64,000 bases of DNA from contig JBPJFY010000003.1 in the NCBI GenBank assembly GCA_051208045.1, forward strand, positions 186,001-250,000, given 5' to 3'. The notes under the pieces are model-generated. The model was given only the letters and a program-made list of their open reading frames with translations, had not been told where the DNA came from and did no database searches. Positions 24,376 to 33,900 of the stretch are shown here, in pieces. This DNA comes from LZORAL124-50-18 sp051208045. GTDB taxonomy: Bacteria > Pseudomonadota > Gammaproteobacteria > Pseudomonadales > Oleiphilaceae. Positions within the stretch are counted from its first letter, which is position 1. Each line of letters opens with the position of its first letter. Both the position numbers and the translations under genes were made by a program.

Positions 24376-25401
24376 TTACTCAATCATTTGCGTTATTTCA
24401 AAATCGCCATCGTTATCAGTATCAAGCCTGTACTGCATATAGTCAGGGAAAAACTCCACTTCCAGAGTGCCTGAAGTTCCGGCTAGCAGAAACACTCCAC
24501 CGTAAATTTGAGTGCGAGAGGTGCGATCCCACAACACGGGCTGGGCAATAGTTGCTATTAGAGAGCCACCCCAATCTTGCATGGCCATATCAAATGCACG
24601 TTCTGAGTCCAGGGCGTATCTTGTTTCCCACGAATATGTAGTTGGCAGCTCGTTGAATGACAGTTCCGCATCCGCTAGCATGTACTCCCGCCGATCACTA
24701 CCCGCACCAGTCAATTGATAGTACGAGCTGGCAGTCAGCCGCAAAGACCGCAGTTCATCGTAACCAATTGCTATTTCAAGAGAGCCATGTTCATAAGCTG
24801 CTGGTCCATTTGATGAGCTGGAATAAACGCCATACGCATTGGAGGTAAATCGAGCAGATGCATTGTAGCTGGCAAACCCATTTGAATCATGGTATCCGCT
24901 CAGGACAGAAATCGTTTGGGTACCAGTGTTATAGTAGCCGGAATTCAAATAAGGTGATGTACACGACTGATAGGTGATGGTACTACTCACGCCGGCAGGG
25001 ATACGTAAAAAGCTGTTCTCCAGATAGGAATCTCCAGTAAATGTCGCGATCATGGAGCCGCCGCGCGAACACAACTCAGAGCTGTAATCGATACGTCGAT
25101 CACTGAAGACCTCAAACTTTGATGGGTTGGCTTCATTCACGTTTAAGTTGAGGTAGAGATCATATGCGTACCCTTCCAAAAAATCTCTGAGGCTGGTGGC
25201 GATTCCAGCGGCATTAGCTTCCGATATGGCAACGTCTGAGTACGTAGGAATACTGATGGCAATTTGCTTGGTTGGTGTTTGGCCCGACGATGGGGTAGTT
25301 GTTTGCGACGACGATGGGGCGGGAGAGCTGTCTCCGCCACCACCGCCACCACAGGCGACCATGAGAGATGATAGTGCTGATACGATGAGTAGTTTTTTCA
25401 T
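24376..25401 (-). CDS. glycine-rich outer-surface lipoprotein, unknown function
   Basis: 341 residues from the ATG at 25401, which has AGGAAAC eight bases upstream. A longer frame to 25473 lacks a ribosome site and would bury the signal. The N-terminus MKKLLIVSALSSLMVACGG has a lipobox (LMVAC, Cys17), then six glycines and a Ser/Thr/Pro-rich linker (about 24-45). The remaining 290 residues are Ser/Tyr-rich and strand-rich, with paired motifs such as YDLYLNLNVNEANPSKFEV, and end in DTDNDGDFEI, an acidic D-x-D-x-D-G loop that could bind calcium. This layout is common among marine gammaproteobacterial lipoproteins of unknown role. It is inside the inverted-repeat island. Confidence 0.75.
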   Translation of the reverse strand: MKKLLIVSALSSLMVACGGGGGGDSSPAPSSSQTTTPSSGQTPTKQIAISIPTYSDVAISEANAAGIATSLRDFLEGYAYDLYLNLNVNEANPSKFEVFSDRRIDYSSELCSRGGSMIATFTGDSYLENSFLRIPAGVSSTITYQSCTSPYLNSGYYNTGTQTISVLSGYHDSNGFASYNASARFTSNAYGVYSSSSNGPAAYEHGSLEIAIGYDELRSLRLTASSYYQLTGAGSDRREYMLADAELSFNELPTTYSWETRYALDSERAFDMAMQDWGGSLIATIAQPVLWDRTSRTQIYGGVFLLAGTSGTLEVEFFPDYMQYRLDTDNDGDFEITQMIE

Positions 25402-25548
25402 TGTTTTGTTTCCTGTTAGATTCCCTAGTTTTGCCCATATAGAGACTGTCAGGGTAGTTTTTATAATGAACATTTATGTATGCAGCAGGAGTGAAGCCCT
25501 CGCTGATAACTAGCAGGCGGAACTAACTATGAAAGTGTCTTCTATAGC

Positions 25549-26229
25549 CTAAGTCGTCTTCTTCTTACGGAGGAAATTCAAACCCAACAAACCAAAGGAA
25601 AGCAATAGCATTGGTGAAGGTTCAGAAACATTAGAATTTTGTGGGGTTACCTTACCGAGAGTGAAACCCTGCCAACTTTCATAAACATTTGTCGTCCAGC
25701 TGATACTACTAAGGCTGCCAGCAAACTGAATCACCCCGTGAAATTCGTAGCCCATTAATACATCACCGGCTGAATGGATAAAAGAACCATCTCCCCAGTA
25801 CCCTTGACCTTCGCTAATTACAGTGAATGGGGTATCAAAGTCATAAGCAACACCGACGCGGGGCTGCCCCAAACTGACTATTGCCATTACCGGGTTTAAA
25901 ACAGGAGCAGAAAAAGTGAGAGTATTTGTCACTCCTCCCCAAGCTGTAGCGATCATTTCTGAAGACGTTGGTGCTGTGCTAACAACCGAACTTCCTGTGT
26001 ACGGCGCTGAGGTCGAATTAGGCTCGATCCAGTAGTCCGTACCATCACCTAATTGAGCAAAGTGAACATCCCCACTGTACGTAACTCCAACGTCTCCCAT
26101 GATTCCACTTGCAGAACCAGAAGGACCCGTAACTGCACTAGTCCAGTCAGTCCATTCAACAATATTTGCGGTGGCATGCTGAGCGCTTAATGCAATAGCG
26201 CAGACAGCCAGCTTGAATCTCTTTCCCAT
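25549..26229 (-). CDS. exported protein with PEP-CTERM-like sorting tail
   Basis: 226 residues. A signal peptide (residues 8-22, AVCAIALSAQHATAN) is followed by a beta-rich mature domain. A C-terminal tripartite signal follows: SEPSP near residue 202, a hydrophobic stretch (MLLLSFGLLGLNFL) and a basic end RKKKTT. This matches the PEP-CTERM layout recognised by exosortases, with SEPSP in place of the commoner PEPS. Such proteins are processed and usually associated with extracellular polysaccharide. No exosortase gene is in this window. The body contains no motif I recognise. It is part of the inverted-repeat island. Confidence 0.75.
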   Translation of the reverse strand: MGKRFKLAVCAIALSAQHATANIVEWTDWTSAVTGPSGSASGIMGDVGVTYSGDVHFAQLGDGTDYWIEPNSTSAPYTGSSVVSTAPTSSEMIATAWGGVTNTLTFSAPVLNPVMAIVSLGQPRVGVAYDFDTPFTVISEGQGYWGDGSFIHSAGDVLMGYEFHGVIQFAGSLSSISWTTNVYESWQGFTLGKVTPQNSNVSEPSPMLLLSFGLLGLNFLRKKKTT

Positions 26230-26434
26230 GGATGAGGCTCCCTATTAAATTATGTATAGTTATTGGTAATTAGGTTCAAAGCCCGGGATTTTAGTTTTTA
26301 TTACATTAAATTAATGTGAATTACTGCATATATTTATTCGCAGTCAGCTTTGCCTAATTTCGGCGATTTAGCCTTTAGAAGGAGAAAAGTTGCTTTAAGG
26401 AGCCGATCCAAGAAAGACAGGCTGATATTTCTTC

Positions 26435-26810
26435 CTACCAGCCAAAAATGTCTGGCCTATTAGTACCTTGGCCTGCACAGTTGTTTGACATCATTCTGTT
26501 GTTCATTAGCATTGATCCAGTAAACTTCACGCACAAGTTACAAATGAGCTCGTTATTGCTCAAAGTCAATCCCATGCCCTGGGATTCAACGCAGATTGGT
26601 GCCTCAATAACCGAATCCCTTATAGTTGTCGTTCCCCAGGATTTAACTCCAACGGAGTCTGATACGATATGAACATTAGAGTAGTAACTTCCTGATACAG
26701 GTCCGACAATTATTTCTCTGCCATCAGCATCTCGCCTTACTTCCTTATTGTTTGCTCCCACGATTAAACTAAACAAAACAGAGAGCAGTGGTAATTTTTA
26801 GCTGATTCAT
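26435..26810 (-). pseudogene. beta-helix-like exported protein with frameshifted signal peptide
   Basis: An ATG at 26810 with GGAAGAG seven bases upstream opens a signal-peptide frame (MNQLKITTALCFV) that hits TAG after 13 codons. A second frame, one base out of phase, covers 26435..26776 and starts inside a hydrophobic stretch (FSLIVGANNKEV). Dropping one T from the four-T run (plus-strand AAAA at 26775..26778) joins them into a perfect secretory signal, MNQLKITTALCLFSLIVGA, and a mature chain of about 105 residues. That chain has short strand repeats (YYSNVHIVSDSVGVKSW, TIRDSVIEAPICVES, TLSNNELICN) like one side of a right-handed beta-helix and four cysteines. It is either a recent null mutation or a base-calling error. 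Confidence 0.65.
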
Positions 26811-27161
26811 AATTTATCTCTTCCTTAGACTTACAAAAATAATCAACTCAGAATGTTCAAAAAAAATAGATTTTCTGCCATTGGCTTAGAAATAACGCAA
26901 TTATTATTGGCCCTAGAAATTAGTTTCGCACAGACTGGTTACGGACTATCGGATGTGCGTTAATCTCACCTAAACTCATTATTTCGCATCGTCGATATTA
27001 TGAACTGGTTTAAACACAGCACCAAGATGTAAATGGCCAAGACTTATTGCGCTGGTTCACAAAAAAGTTTAACTCCTTATTACGTCGGCATGCTCCAATT
27101 ACCGATTTCGTTTTTCGAATAAAGCTTCGGCTTTTGAATAGGACTGGCAATTCCAATGGGT
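26811..27161. other. gene-free AT-rich stretch inside the island
   Basis: About 350 bases upstream of the broken beta-helix-like gene, rich in A/T runs. A 74-codon minus-strand frame (27010..27234) crosses into the right repeat but has no ribosome site. No other element was recognised; promoters for the island genes may lie here. Confidence 0.5.
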
Positions 27162-27368
27162 CGTCGTTTTTCCCCTTAGAGAGGTCTGTTTTCACTGGAC
27201 TTCGGAACCCGCCACAGCAAACCCAGTGAAACAATCATCATCAGAAGCTTGGGAAACTGATGAAGACCGAGTTGCGAAAACTCCGGACTAAGCTTCCAAC
27301 GAAGCTTAGTCCTTCAACAGACAGAATCTGAGAGCTGGCGATAGTCTGCTTTTTATGGTTAGCGGTAA
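27162..27368 (-). repeat. right copy of the island-flanking inverted repeat
   Basis: Reverse complement of 23931..24137 with roughly 80-85 percent identity by eye. Read on the minus strand it carries a perfect 12-pair hairpin (27285..27312) and a second stem pairing CACTGG with CCAGTG (27192..27235). Its outer end is 33 bases from the ligA stop. In both copies one frame ends at the same position with a stop (TGA or TAA) after PL, giving related 40-odd-residue peptides with the shared segment QFP-x-L-x-MMI. Confidence 0.9.
27285..27312 (-). terminator. strong hairpin downstream of ligA, within the right repeat
   Basis: GGACTAAGCTTC, four-base loop, GAAGCTTAGTCC: a perfect 12-pair stem 90 bases after the ligA stop, followed on the minus strand by GGAGTTTT. 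It may end the smc-zipA-ligA transcript, though it belongs to the repeat and its counterpart in the left copy is degraded. Confidence 0.45.
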
Positions 27369-27401
27369 AAACCAGTTAACCAATTTATTTCACTACCACT
27401 C

Positions 27402-29435
27402 TTAATCCGTGGGGTATTGCGCCAGTAACGCCAGTAACGCTGCTTCATCCCAGACTTCTATGCCTAAGGATTCTGCTTTGGTTAACTTGGAGCCCGCCGC
27501 TTCACCCGCAATAACCAGGTCAGTTTTTTTGGACACACTTCCGGTAATTTTTGCTCCTAACGCAATCAACTTATCTTTTGCCTGATCGCGAGACAAAGCA
27601 TCCAAGGTGCCTGTAAGCACGATGGTTTTGCCATACACCCCACTCTCTTCGACGTTTGCCACCACATTGTGCTCCGGTGAAACCGGACTCACCCCCGCCT
27701 CGAAAAGTGCTTCAAGTACTTCCGCATTGTGCGGCTGCCTGAAGAACGTGTGAATATGGTTCGCTACGATCGGTCCAACGTCGTCAACCTCTTCCAGCAT
27801 TTCTCTGGAGGCTTCACGAATGGGGACAAGCGAACCGAAATGACCGACTAATGCACGTGCTGTCGCCTCACCCACCTCGCGTATGCCCAAGGCAAATAGA
27901 AATCGGTCCAGGCTGACGGTTTTAGAGCGTTCAATGGCATCCAACAGATTGGACGATGATTTCTCCCCCATTCGCTCCAGACGCTTCAAGTCATCGATCT
28001 CTAAGCGGTAGATATCCGTCAGGGTTTTCACCTGCCCATTATCCACGAGCAGTGCTACCAGCTTTTCTCCCAGCCCCTCGATATCCATGGCTTTCCTGGA
28101 AGCAAAATGCCGAATGGCCTCTTTGGTTTGCGCGGCACAGAAAAGCCCCCCAGAGCACCGCGCCACCGCCTCTCCTTCCAGCTGTTCGACATCTGATCCA
28201 CACACTGGACAGTGCGTCGGCAAGTCGATCTCAGTGCGCGTAACGTCATCGTTTTCGTCCGCAGGAACCACACGGGCAACCTTGGGTATCACGTCCCCAG
28301 CTCGACGAACAATCACACGATCACCGATGCGTAAACCAAGCCGGGCGATTTCATCCATATTGTGCAGCGTGGCGTTGCTGACCGTCACGCCCCCGACAAA
28401 TACCGGCTCCAGTCGCGCGACCGGTGTGATTGCACCGGTCCGCCCCACCTGAAAATCCACCCCAAGTAAACGAGTGACTTCTTCCTGGGCGGGAAACTTA
28501 TGCGCAATTGCCCAGCGGGGTGCACGAGAGACAAAGCCCAGTACCTGCTGTTGTTTTCGACTATCCAGCTTGTAGACGATGCCATCAATATCATAGCCCA
28601 GCGCTGATCGACGTTTCATCAGACCGTCATAATACGACAGGCAGTCTTCAATCCCGTCAACTACCTGTATCTCTTTGTTCACTCGAAATCCCCACCCCTG
28701 AAACGTTTTTAATATCTCGTAGTGGGAATCGGGCAACTCGCCTCCTTCCGTGTAACCGTACCCATAGGCACACATTTCCAACTTCCGCCTCGCTGTAATT
28801 TTTGGGTCCAGCTGCCGCAAACTTCCCGCCGCCGCATTTCGTGGATTGACGAAAACTTTCTCACCTTTCGCTTCAGCTGCCAGATTGGTTGCATCGAAGG
28901 CGGACTGAGGCATGTAAATTTCCCCACGCACCTCCAGAACAGCAGGATATCCTGCTCCCATCAACTTCAACGGCACGGATCGCACGGTTTTGACGTTACC
29001 AGTGATATCTTCCCCGGTGCGTCCATCACCCCGCGTTGCAGCCACTTGAAGCTTGCCATCGACATACAGGAGGCTCACGGCAATCCCATCCAACTTAGGC
29101 TCGCAAACATAGCGAAAGTGTTGATCTGCAGGCAGCGCATCTTGTATTTTTCGGTGAAAATGCTGCACATCTTCGCTTTCAAAAGCATTTTCCAGGCTGA
29201 GCATTGGCACCCGGTGCTCCACCGCCGCGAATGCGCCGTCTGGTTTTCCGCCAACACGTTGGGTCGGTGAGTCTGGTTGAATGTATTCAGGATGGGAAGT
29301 TTCCAATGCCTTAAGCTCTTGCATCAAGCGGTCATACTCAGCATCGGGCACGGATGGATCATCCAGCACATAGTATTGATAATCGTGACGTTCAATCTGG
29401 CTGCGCAGTAGATCAATACGTTCTTTTACAGACAT
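27402..29435 (-). CDS. ligA: NAD-dependent DNA ligase
   Basis: Joins nicks during replication and repair using NAD. The 677 residues (from the ATG at 29435, start MSVKERIDLL; a frame five codons longer has no better site) have all modules. These are the Ia NMN-binding domain, the adenylation domain with nucleotide-binding Lys114 in CEPKLDG, and the OB fold (VGRTGAITPVARLEPV). Then come the zinc finger (CPVCGSDVE ... CSGGLFC), the helix-hairpin-helix repeats (LFALGIREVGEATA) and the C-terminal BRCT domain (GKTIVLTGTLDALSR). It is last in the gntR-smc-zipA-ligA cluster. Confidence 0.98.
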   Translation of the reverse strand: MSVKERIDLLRSQIERHDYQYYVLDDPSVPDAEYDRLMQELKALETSHPEYIQPDSPTQRVGGKPDGAFAAVEHRVPMLSLENAFESEDVQHFHRKIQDALPADQHFRYVCEPKLDGIAVSLLYVDGKLQVAATRGDGRTGEDITGNVKTVRSVPLKLMGAGYPAVLEVRGEIYMPQSAFDATNLAAEAKGEKVFVNPRNAAAGSLRQLDPKITARRKLEMCAYGYGYTEGGELPDSHYEILKTFQGWGFRVNKEIQVVDGIEDCLSYYDGLMKRRSALGYDIDGIVYKLDSRKQQQVLGFVSRAPRWAIAHKFPAQEEVTRLLGVDFQVGRTGAITPVARLEPVFVGGVTVSNATLHNMDEIARLGLRIGDRVIVRRAGDVIPKVARVVPADENDDVTRTEIDLPTHCPVCGSDVEQLEGEAVARCSGGLFCAAQTKEAIRHFASRKAMDIEGLGEKLVALLVDNGQVKTLTDIYRLEIDDLKRLERMGEKSSSNLLDAIERSKTVSLDRFLFALGIREVGEATARALVGHFGSLVPIREASREMLEEVDDVGPIVANHIHTFFRQPHNAEVLEALFEAGVSPVSPEHNVVANVEESGVYGKTIVLTGTLDALSRDQAKDKLIALGAKITGSVSKKTDLVIAGEAAGSKLTKAESLGIEVWDEAALLALLAQYPTD

Positions 29436-29536
29436 AACGCGGCATTCCACTTAATAGGGATCGGTAATAGAGGCTCTGGATCGGGCGAACCAATCGCCGC
29501 CCATTCAGGAAAGAAAATATCGTAGGCCGTACAGAA

Positions 29537-30835
29537 TCAATGAACGAGTGATAATTGCTGCTTGCGTTCAAATTCCCGGATACGTTGGCGACAGTGCTCA
29601 AGCGTCTGCGTTGTCACCGCACTGTGGTTTTCGTCTTTGAGTTCGCCATGCAGGTTTCTTACGACACACTGTGCCGTCTCAACCATGTAATCGAAGGCCA
29701 TCATGTTATTTGTGGGTCCGGGCAGGCTGAGAAAGAAAGAAACGCCGTGCGTGCTCAGCGTATCCATTTCCGAGAGATCAAAGTAGCCCGGTTCAAATGA
29801 GTTGGAAACACTGAACTGTATGGGACTGGAGGTGTCCACTTCTTCGTGCCGATGGAAAATCTGATAGCTGCCATGAACCAGTCCACAGGCTTCAAACAAC
29901 ATTTTCAGATCCTGCCCCTGAAACCCTGCCTTTTCCTTGCTCTCCACATGAATAACAATGAGCTCTTTGTGGCTTGCCGTGTCATGGTTGCCAGATACCT
30001 CGTCCGAGTTAGCCGGATGGTCTTCAGGAAGCTTGAATCGTTTCGTTAAGGTCTCGAAACCCTTTTTCATACGGTCTGAAAAAGTGATTGAGCGAGCGGC
30101 GGCAGGAGCCGCGTGTTCCTGCTCTGCGTCAGGCAGGTTAACGTCGCGCTCCGAATCTGGCGATGCCCCACCTTCTTGATGACTTTCCTGACTTGCGATC
30201 ACATCCAGGTCATCGTCCTGATGATCGTCCTTGTAAAAGGAGGGCTCTTGATCAGGGTACGCCGAATCAACGAACCCTGTGTCATCCTGGGGATGGTCGG
30301 CTGAAGTCGGGTGATAATCATCCACAAACTCCCGGTGGGAATCCGCTGCGACATCACCATCACGATAATTTCCCCAATCTTCATGGTGAGCAACCGGAGG
30401 TTGTTCTACTAGATCTTCAGACCACTGGAGCGCTTCGGGCGCATGGGTACTGTCCTCTTCGACAGGCAAATCCTGGGGAGTATAAGATTGCAGGCTTTCG
30501 ATTTCTTCAGACAGCTGCGCTTCGACCGTGCCAGCCTCAAATCCAGAAGAGACAGGCATGACGCTGGGTTCAGGCTCCTGGCGAGACTTTAATGTGTTCA
30601 GAAAAGCTGACTCAGGCATGGCTTCCATTGCCTGGGCAGGCCGAACAACCCGTGCGCGCCCATTGGGAAGTTCAGGGTTGTAATCATCCCCGTGGACAGG
30701 TTGTCCTGCCATCGCTTTTTTGAAGTCTTCCTGTTCTTTTTTATCCCGACGAATACGGCGATAAGCATCCAAAATAATGCCAAGAATAACCACCGCGCCA
30801 GCAATGACCAGCCACTCGCGAAAACTCAGTTCCAT
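29537..30835 (-). CDS. zipA: cell division protein ZipA
   Basis: Membrane anchor of the FtsZ ring. Residues 6-25 (REWLVIAGAVVILGIILDAY) are the single N-terminal membrane helix, followed by a short basic segment (RRIRRDKKEQ). A very acidic, Pro/Gln/His-rich linker spans about 50-285. The C-terminal FtsZ-binding domain (about 290-432) has KELIVIHVESKEKAGFQGQ, GVSFFLSLPGP and MVETAQCVVRNLHGEL. At 432 residues the linker is longer than in E. coli (328) but in the range of pseudomonads. It lies between smc and ligA, the usual order in this group. Confidence 0.95.
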   Translation of the reverse strand: MELSFREWLVIAGAVVILGIILDAYRRIRRDKKEQEDFKKAMAGQPVHGDDYNPELPNGRARVVRPAQAMEAMPESAFLNTLKSRQEPEPSVMPVSSGFEAGTVEAQLSEEIESLQSYTPQDLPVEEDSTHAPEALQWSEDLVEQPPVAHHEDWGNYRDGDVAADSHREFVDDYHPTSADHPQDDTGFVDSAYPDQEPSFYKDDHQDDDLDVIASQESHQEGGASPDSERDVNLPDAEQEHAAPAAARSITFSDRMKKGFETLTKRFKLPEDHPANSDEVSGNHDTASHKELIVIHVESKEKAGFQGQDLKMLFEACGLVHGSYQIFHRHEEVDTSSPIQFSVSNSFEPGYFDLSEMDTLSTHGVSFFLSLPGPTNNMMAFDYMVETAQCVVRNLHGELKDENHSAVTTQTLEHCRQRIREFERKQQLSLVH

Positions 30836-30932
30836 AACGAATATTAACCTTTAATACAAAGCCTGCAGCCAACACATAACTTAACAAATGACCACACAAA
30901 TAAAAACCTTTTTATCTGAGCAAAGACGCCGC

Positions 30933-33900
30933 TTACGCCGTTGCGAGTGCAGCAGCCTCTTCCACATTCACCGAGACCAACCGGGAAACCCCCGGTTCGT
31001 GCATCGTCACGCCCATGAGTTGATCAGCCATTTCCATAGCAATTTTGTTATGGGTAATGTAAATAAACTGAACCTGAGACGACATTTCTCGCACCAGATT
31101 CGCATAACGAGCCACGTTGGCATCATCCAGCGGCGCATCCACTTCATCCAACATACAAAACGGCGCTGGATTGAGCTGAAAAATGGAGAAAATGAGGGCG
31201 ATCGCCGTCAGCGCTTTTTCACCCCCGGACAACAGATGAATGGTGCTGTTCTTTTTCCCGGGGGGACGCGCCATGATGGACACACCGGTTTCCAACAGAT
31301 CATCCCCGGTTAAATCCAAATAGGCCGTACCGCCGCCAAACACTTTTGGAAACAAATCCTGCAATCCCCCATTCACGGTGTCAAACGTTTCCTTGAAGCG
31401 CGCTCTGGTTTCCCGATCAATTTTACGGATCGCATTCTCCAGCGTTTCCAATGCCTCATTCAGGTCGTCCATCTGCTCCTGAAGGTAAGACTTCCGCTCA
31501 CTCTGTGTTTTATACTCATCAATCGCCGCCAGATTGATGGCACCGAGCCGCTGGATTCGGTTCACCAGTTTCTCGATGTGCACTTCCAGAGATTGCCGGG
31601 TCGTGCCTTCTTCCAGCGTGTCTTTGAGCGTATCGATATCCTGCCCCGCTTCCCGCAGTTCATCCCGAAAACCATTTTTCCGAATCTCCACGGATTGGGC
31701 CTGAAGCCGCAGTTCCTGAACGTCATTACGAAAATCCTGAACGCGCTGCTCGATGCCTAGACGCCCCTGCTCGGCATCACGTAATGACTCATCCAACTGT
31801 TCTTTTGTGACCCGAATTTCCGCAAGCACATCCTCGTCCTGCATTTTTTTCTCAAGAAGGATTTCCAGCTCCGCTTTCATCTCTTCTACCGGATCGTCAT
31901 CCCCCGAAGCCTGCGCATGGAGCGAATGCAGTTTTTCCTCGATTCTTGCGATCTGAGACTCGATTCGCTGCGCGCTTTGAGTCATCGCATTTCTTCTGGA
32001 CTGCACGCCCTGAACGCGCAATTGAAGCTGATGTGCGGAATCTTTATGGTGACGGGCAGCATGTTTGATTTCATCATATTTGGCCCGAACAGTATCGCGC
32101 TCGGTCAGCAAGACCTCTTTTCTGTCTGCACAGTCCACGGTAATCGACAAAGCTTCCTGCCAGTTTTCGCGGACAGCGGCCAACTCTTCAATCACCGTTT
32201 CAATATGTCGATTCAACTCAAGAATTTCCGCCGCATGCGCTTCGCCCCGCTGCCGGATCTGTTCATGCCTCGCTCTGGCAACATCTACTTTGGATTGTAA
32301 TTGATGTTTGTTCTGAATCTGATCTGCAATCGTACGTGTCAACTCAGCAACCGTACGTTCCAAGAGGGCCTGCTCGGCCTGAACCTGATCAATTTTGCCT
32401 TCCAGTTGAACACAGGTTTGTGTGGATTCCGTCAGCTGAATCTGCAGGAGGTCAATTTCCCTCTGACGCTCCAGTGCACCGCTCTCCGGATTCGATTCAT
32501 CGAATCGACGTAACCAGTTCCGCCCCACAATGTCGCCGTCACTAGTGACTAACACTTCAGAGGGCGCAAGGCGTTTTCTGCCGCTCAGAGCGACGTCCAG
32601 TGTTTCAGCCGTGTACACCCCACTCAGCAAGCCATTCAATGCAGCATGGCCGGTGACACGCTTTTCGAGCAATGCCACCCCACCCCAGTCGAGAAGATCG
32701 TTGTTTTGCGGCCCGCCAAGCCCATCCATGGCTTCTACCGCTGCAAGATTGACACCTTTAACGCGTTCCAGGCCATCGACAATCACGGCAGACATAAATG
32801 GGGAAAGTATCGCTTCTACCGCGCGCTCCCAGCCAGCTTCGATGACCAGGTGCTTTGCCAGCAAATGGCTTTCATCAAGCGATACTGCCGCCAGTTCACC
32901 CTTTATGACGTCTTTGTCCGTCCCCAGTGCAGACTCTTGCAAAGCCTGCAAACCGCCCAGCTTGCCCTGCATAACCTGAACAGAACCGCGCATGTCACTC
33001 AGTTCAGCACTGAGGGATTTTGCCTGTTCGCGGATAGAGAGAATGTGGTCTTCTTTTTCGTTCTTTTCGATCCTCTGCTCTTCGAGGCGCATCGAAACCT
33101 CTTCGATTTCTTCCTGATGCATCAACAGGCTATCTTCGTCGACTAATTGCTCAAATGCGCTTTTTTCATCCTGAAGACGAGTCACTTTTTGACGGGATTT
33201 GAGAATGTCCCCTTCATACTGTTGAATTCTGGCCTGTGAGATCTCTGCCTTGTTGCGCTGCTCTGAAAACTGATGGTTAAACTCATCCCAGCGCGTCTGC
33301 CAGCCCTGGAGCGCGTCTTCTGCATCCGCAAGTTGTTCGGAGGTCTCCTCAGCGAGTATCAGAGACTCCTCCAATTGTGGTTCAAGCTCATACAGCTCTT
33401 CATCAAAAACCCGGGATTGCTCAAGCTCGGTGGCCAGTTCGCTCTGCAACTCGGCCAGCAGCCGTTCATTCTCCGCCTTCTCCTTGGCCAGGTTTTGCTT
33501 TTTTTCCTGTTCATGACGGATCGACTGCTCGATCCGGGATATCATGGCCCCGGTCTCGTAAAAACTTGCCTGGGCGCGTTCAAACCCGGTATTAGTATCC
33601 TGAACACGGATACGAAGCGCTTCGATTTCACCGTCATTTTTAAGGCGATCAGTTAAGTATTTCTCCAGGTTGGTTTCAGACTGGGATATTTTAAGCTGAA
33701 GCCCATCAAACTCCCGAGCGAGCGACATCCAGTTATAGGCCGCAAGCTGACTACGTTTAAAACGTTCTTCTTTCTTTAGTTCGGTATATTTTTCTGCGGT
33801 TTGCGCCTGTTTGTGCAGATGAGCAAGCTGACGATCCAGTTCTTCGGTGATATCAGTAAGACGTTCCAGATTTTCCTTGGTTCGTCGAATGCGATTTTCT

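Larger units (their letters stand above)
23931..27368. mobile_element. small accessory island bounded by inverted repeats
   Basis: Two related repeats of about 205 bases in opposite orientation enclose about 3.0 kb with visibly lower G+C than the flanks. All its genes are on the minus strand: a glycine-rich lipoprotein, a PEP-CTERM-like exported protein, a broken beta-helix-like gene and a possible 43-residue ORF. No transposase, integrase or obvious target-site duplication is present. It separates the CBS/mnmC block from ligA. It may be a composite element mobilised in trans or the result of recombination between dispersed repeats. Boundaries are good to a few bases. Confidence 0.6.

Noticed and set aside
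27010..27234. 74-codon frame entering the right island repeat
   Set aside because: No ribosome site and no similarity I can recognise; could at most be a remnant.
23931..27368. Island as an integron cassette array
   Set aside because: No attC core sites (GTTRRRY with matching inverse) or integrase, and the flanking repeats are inverted, not direct.
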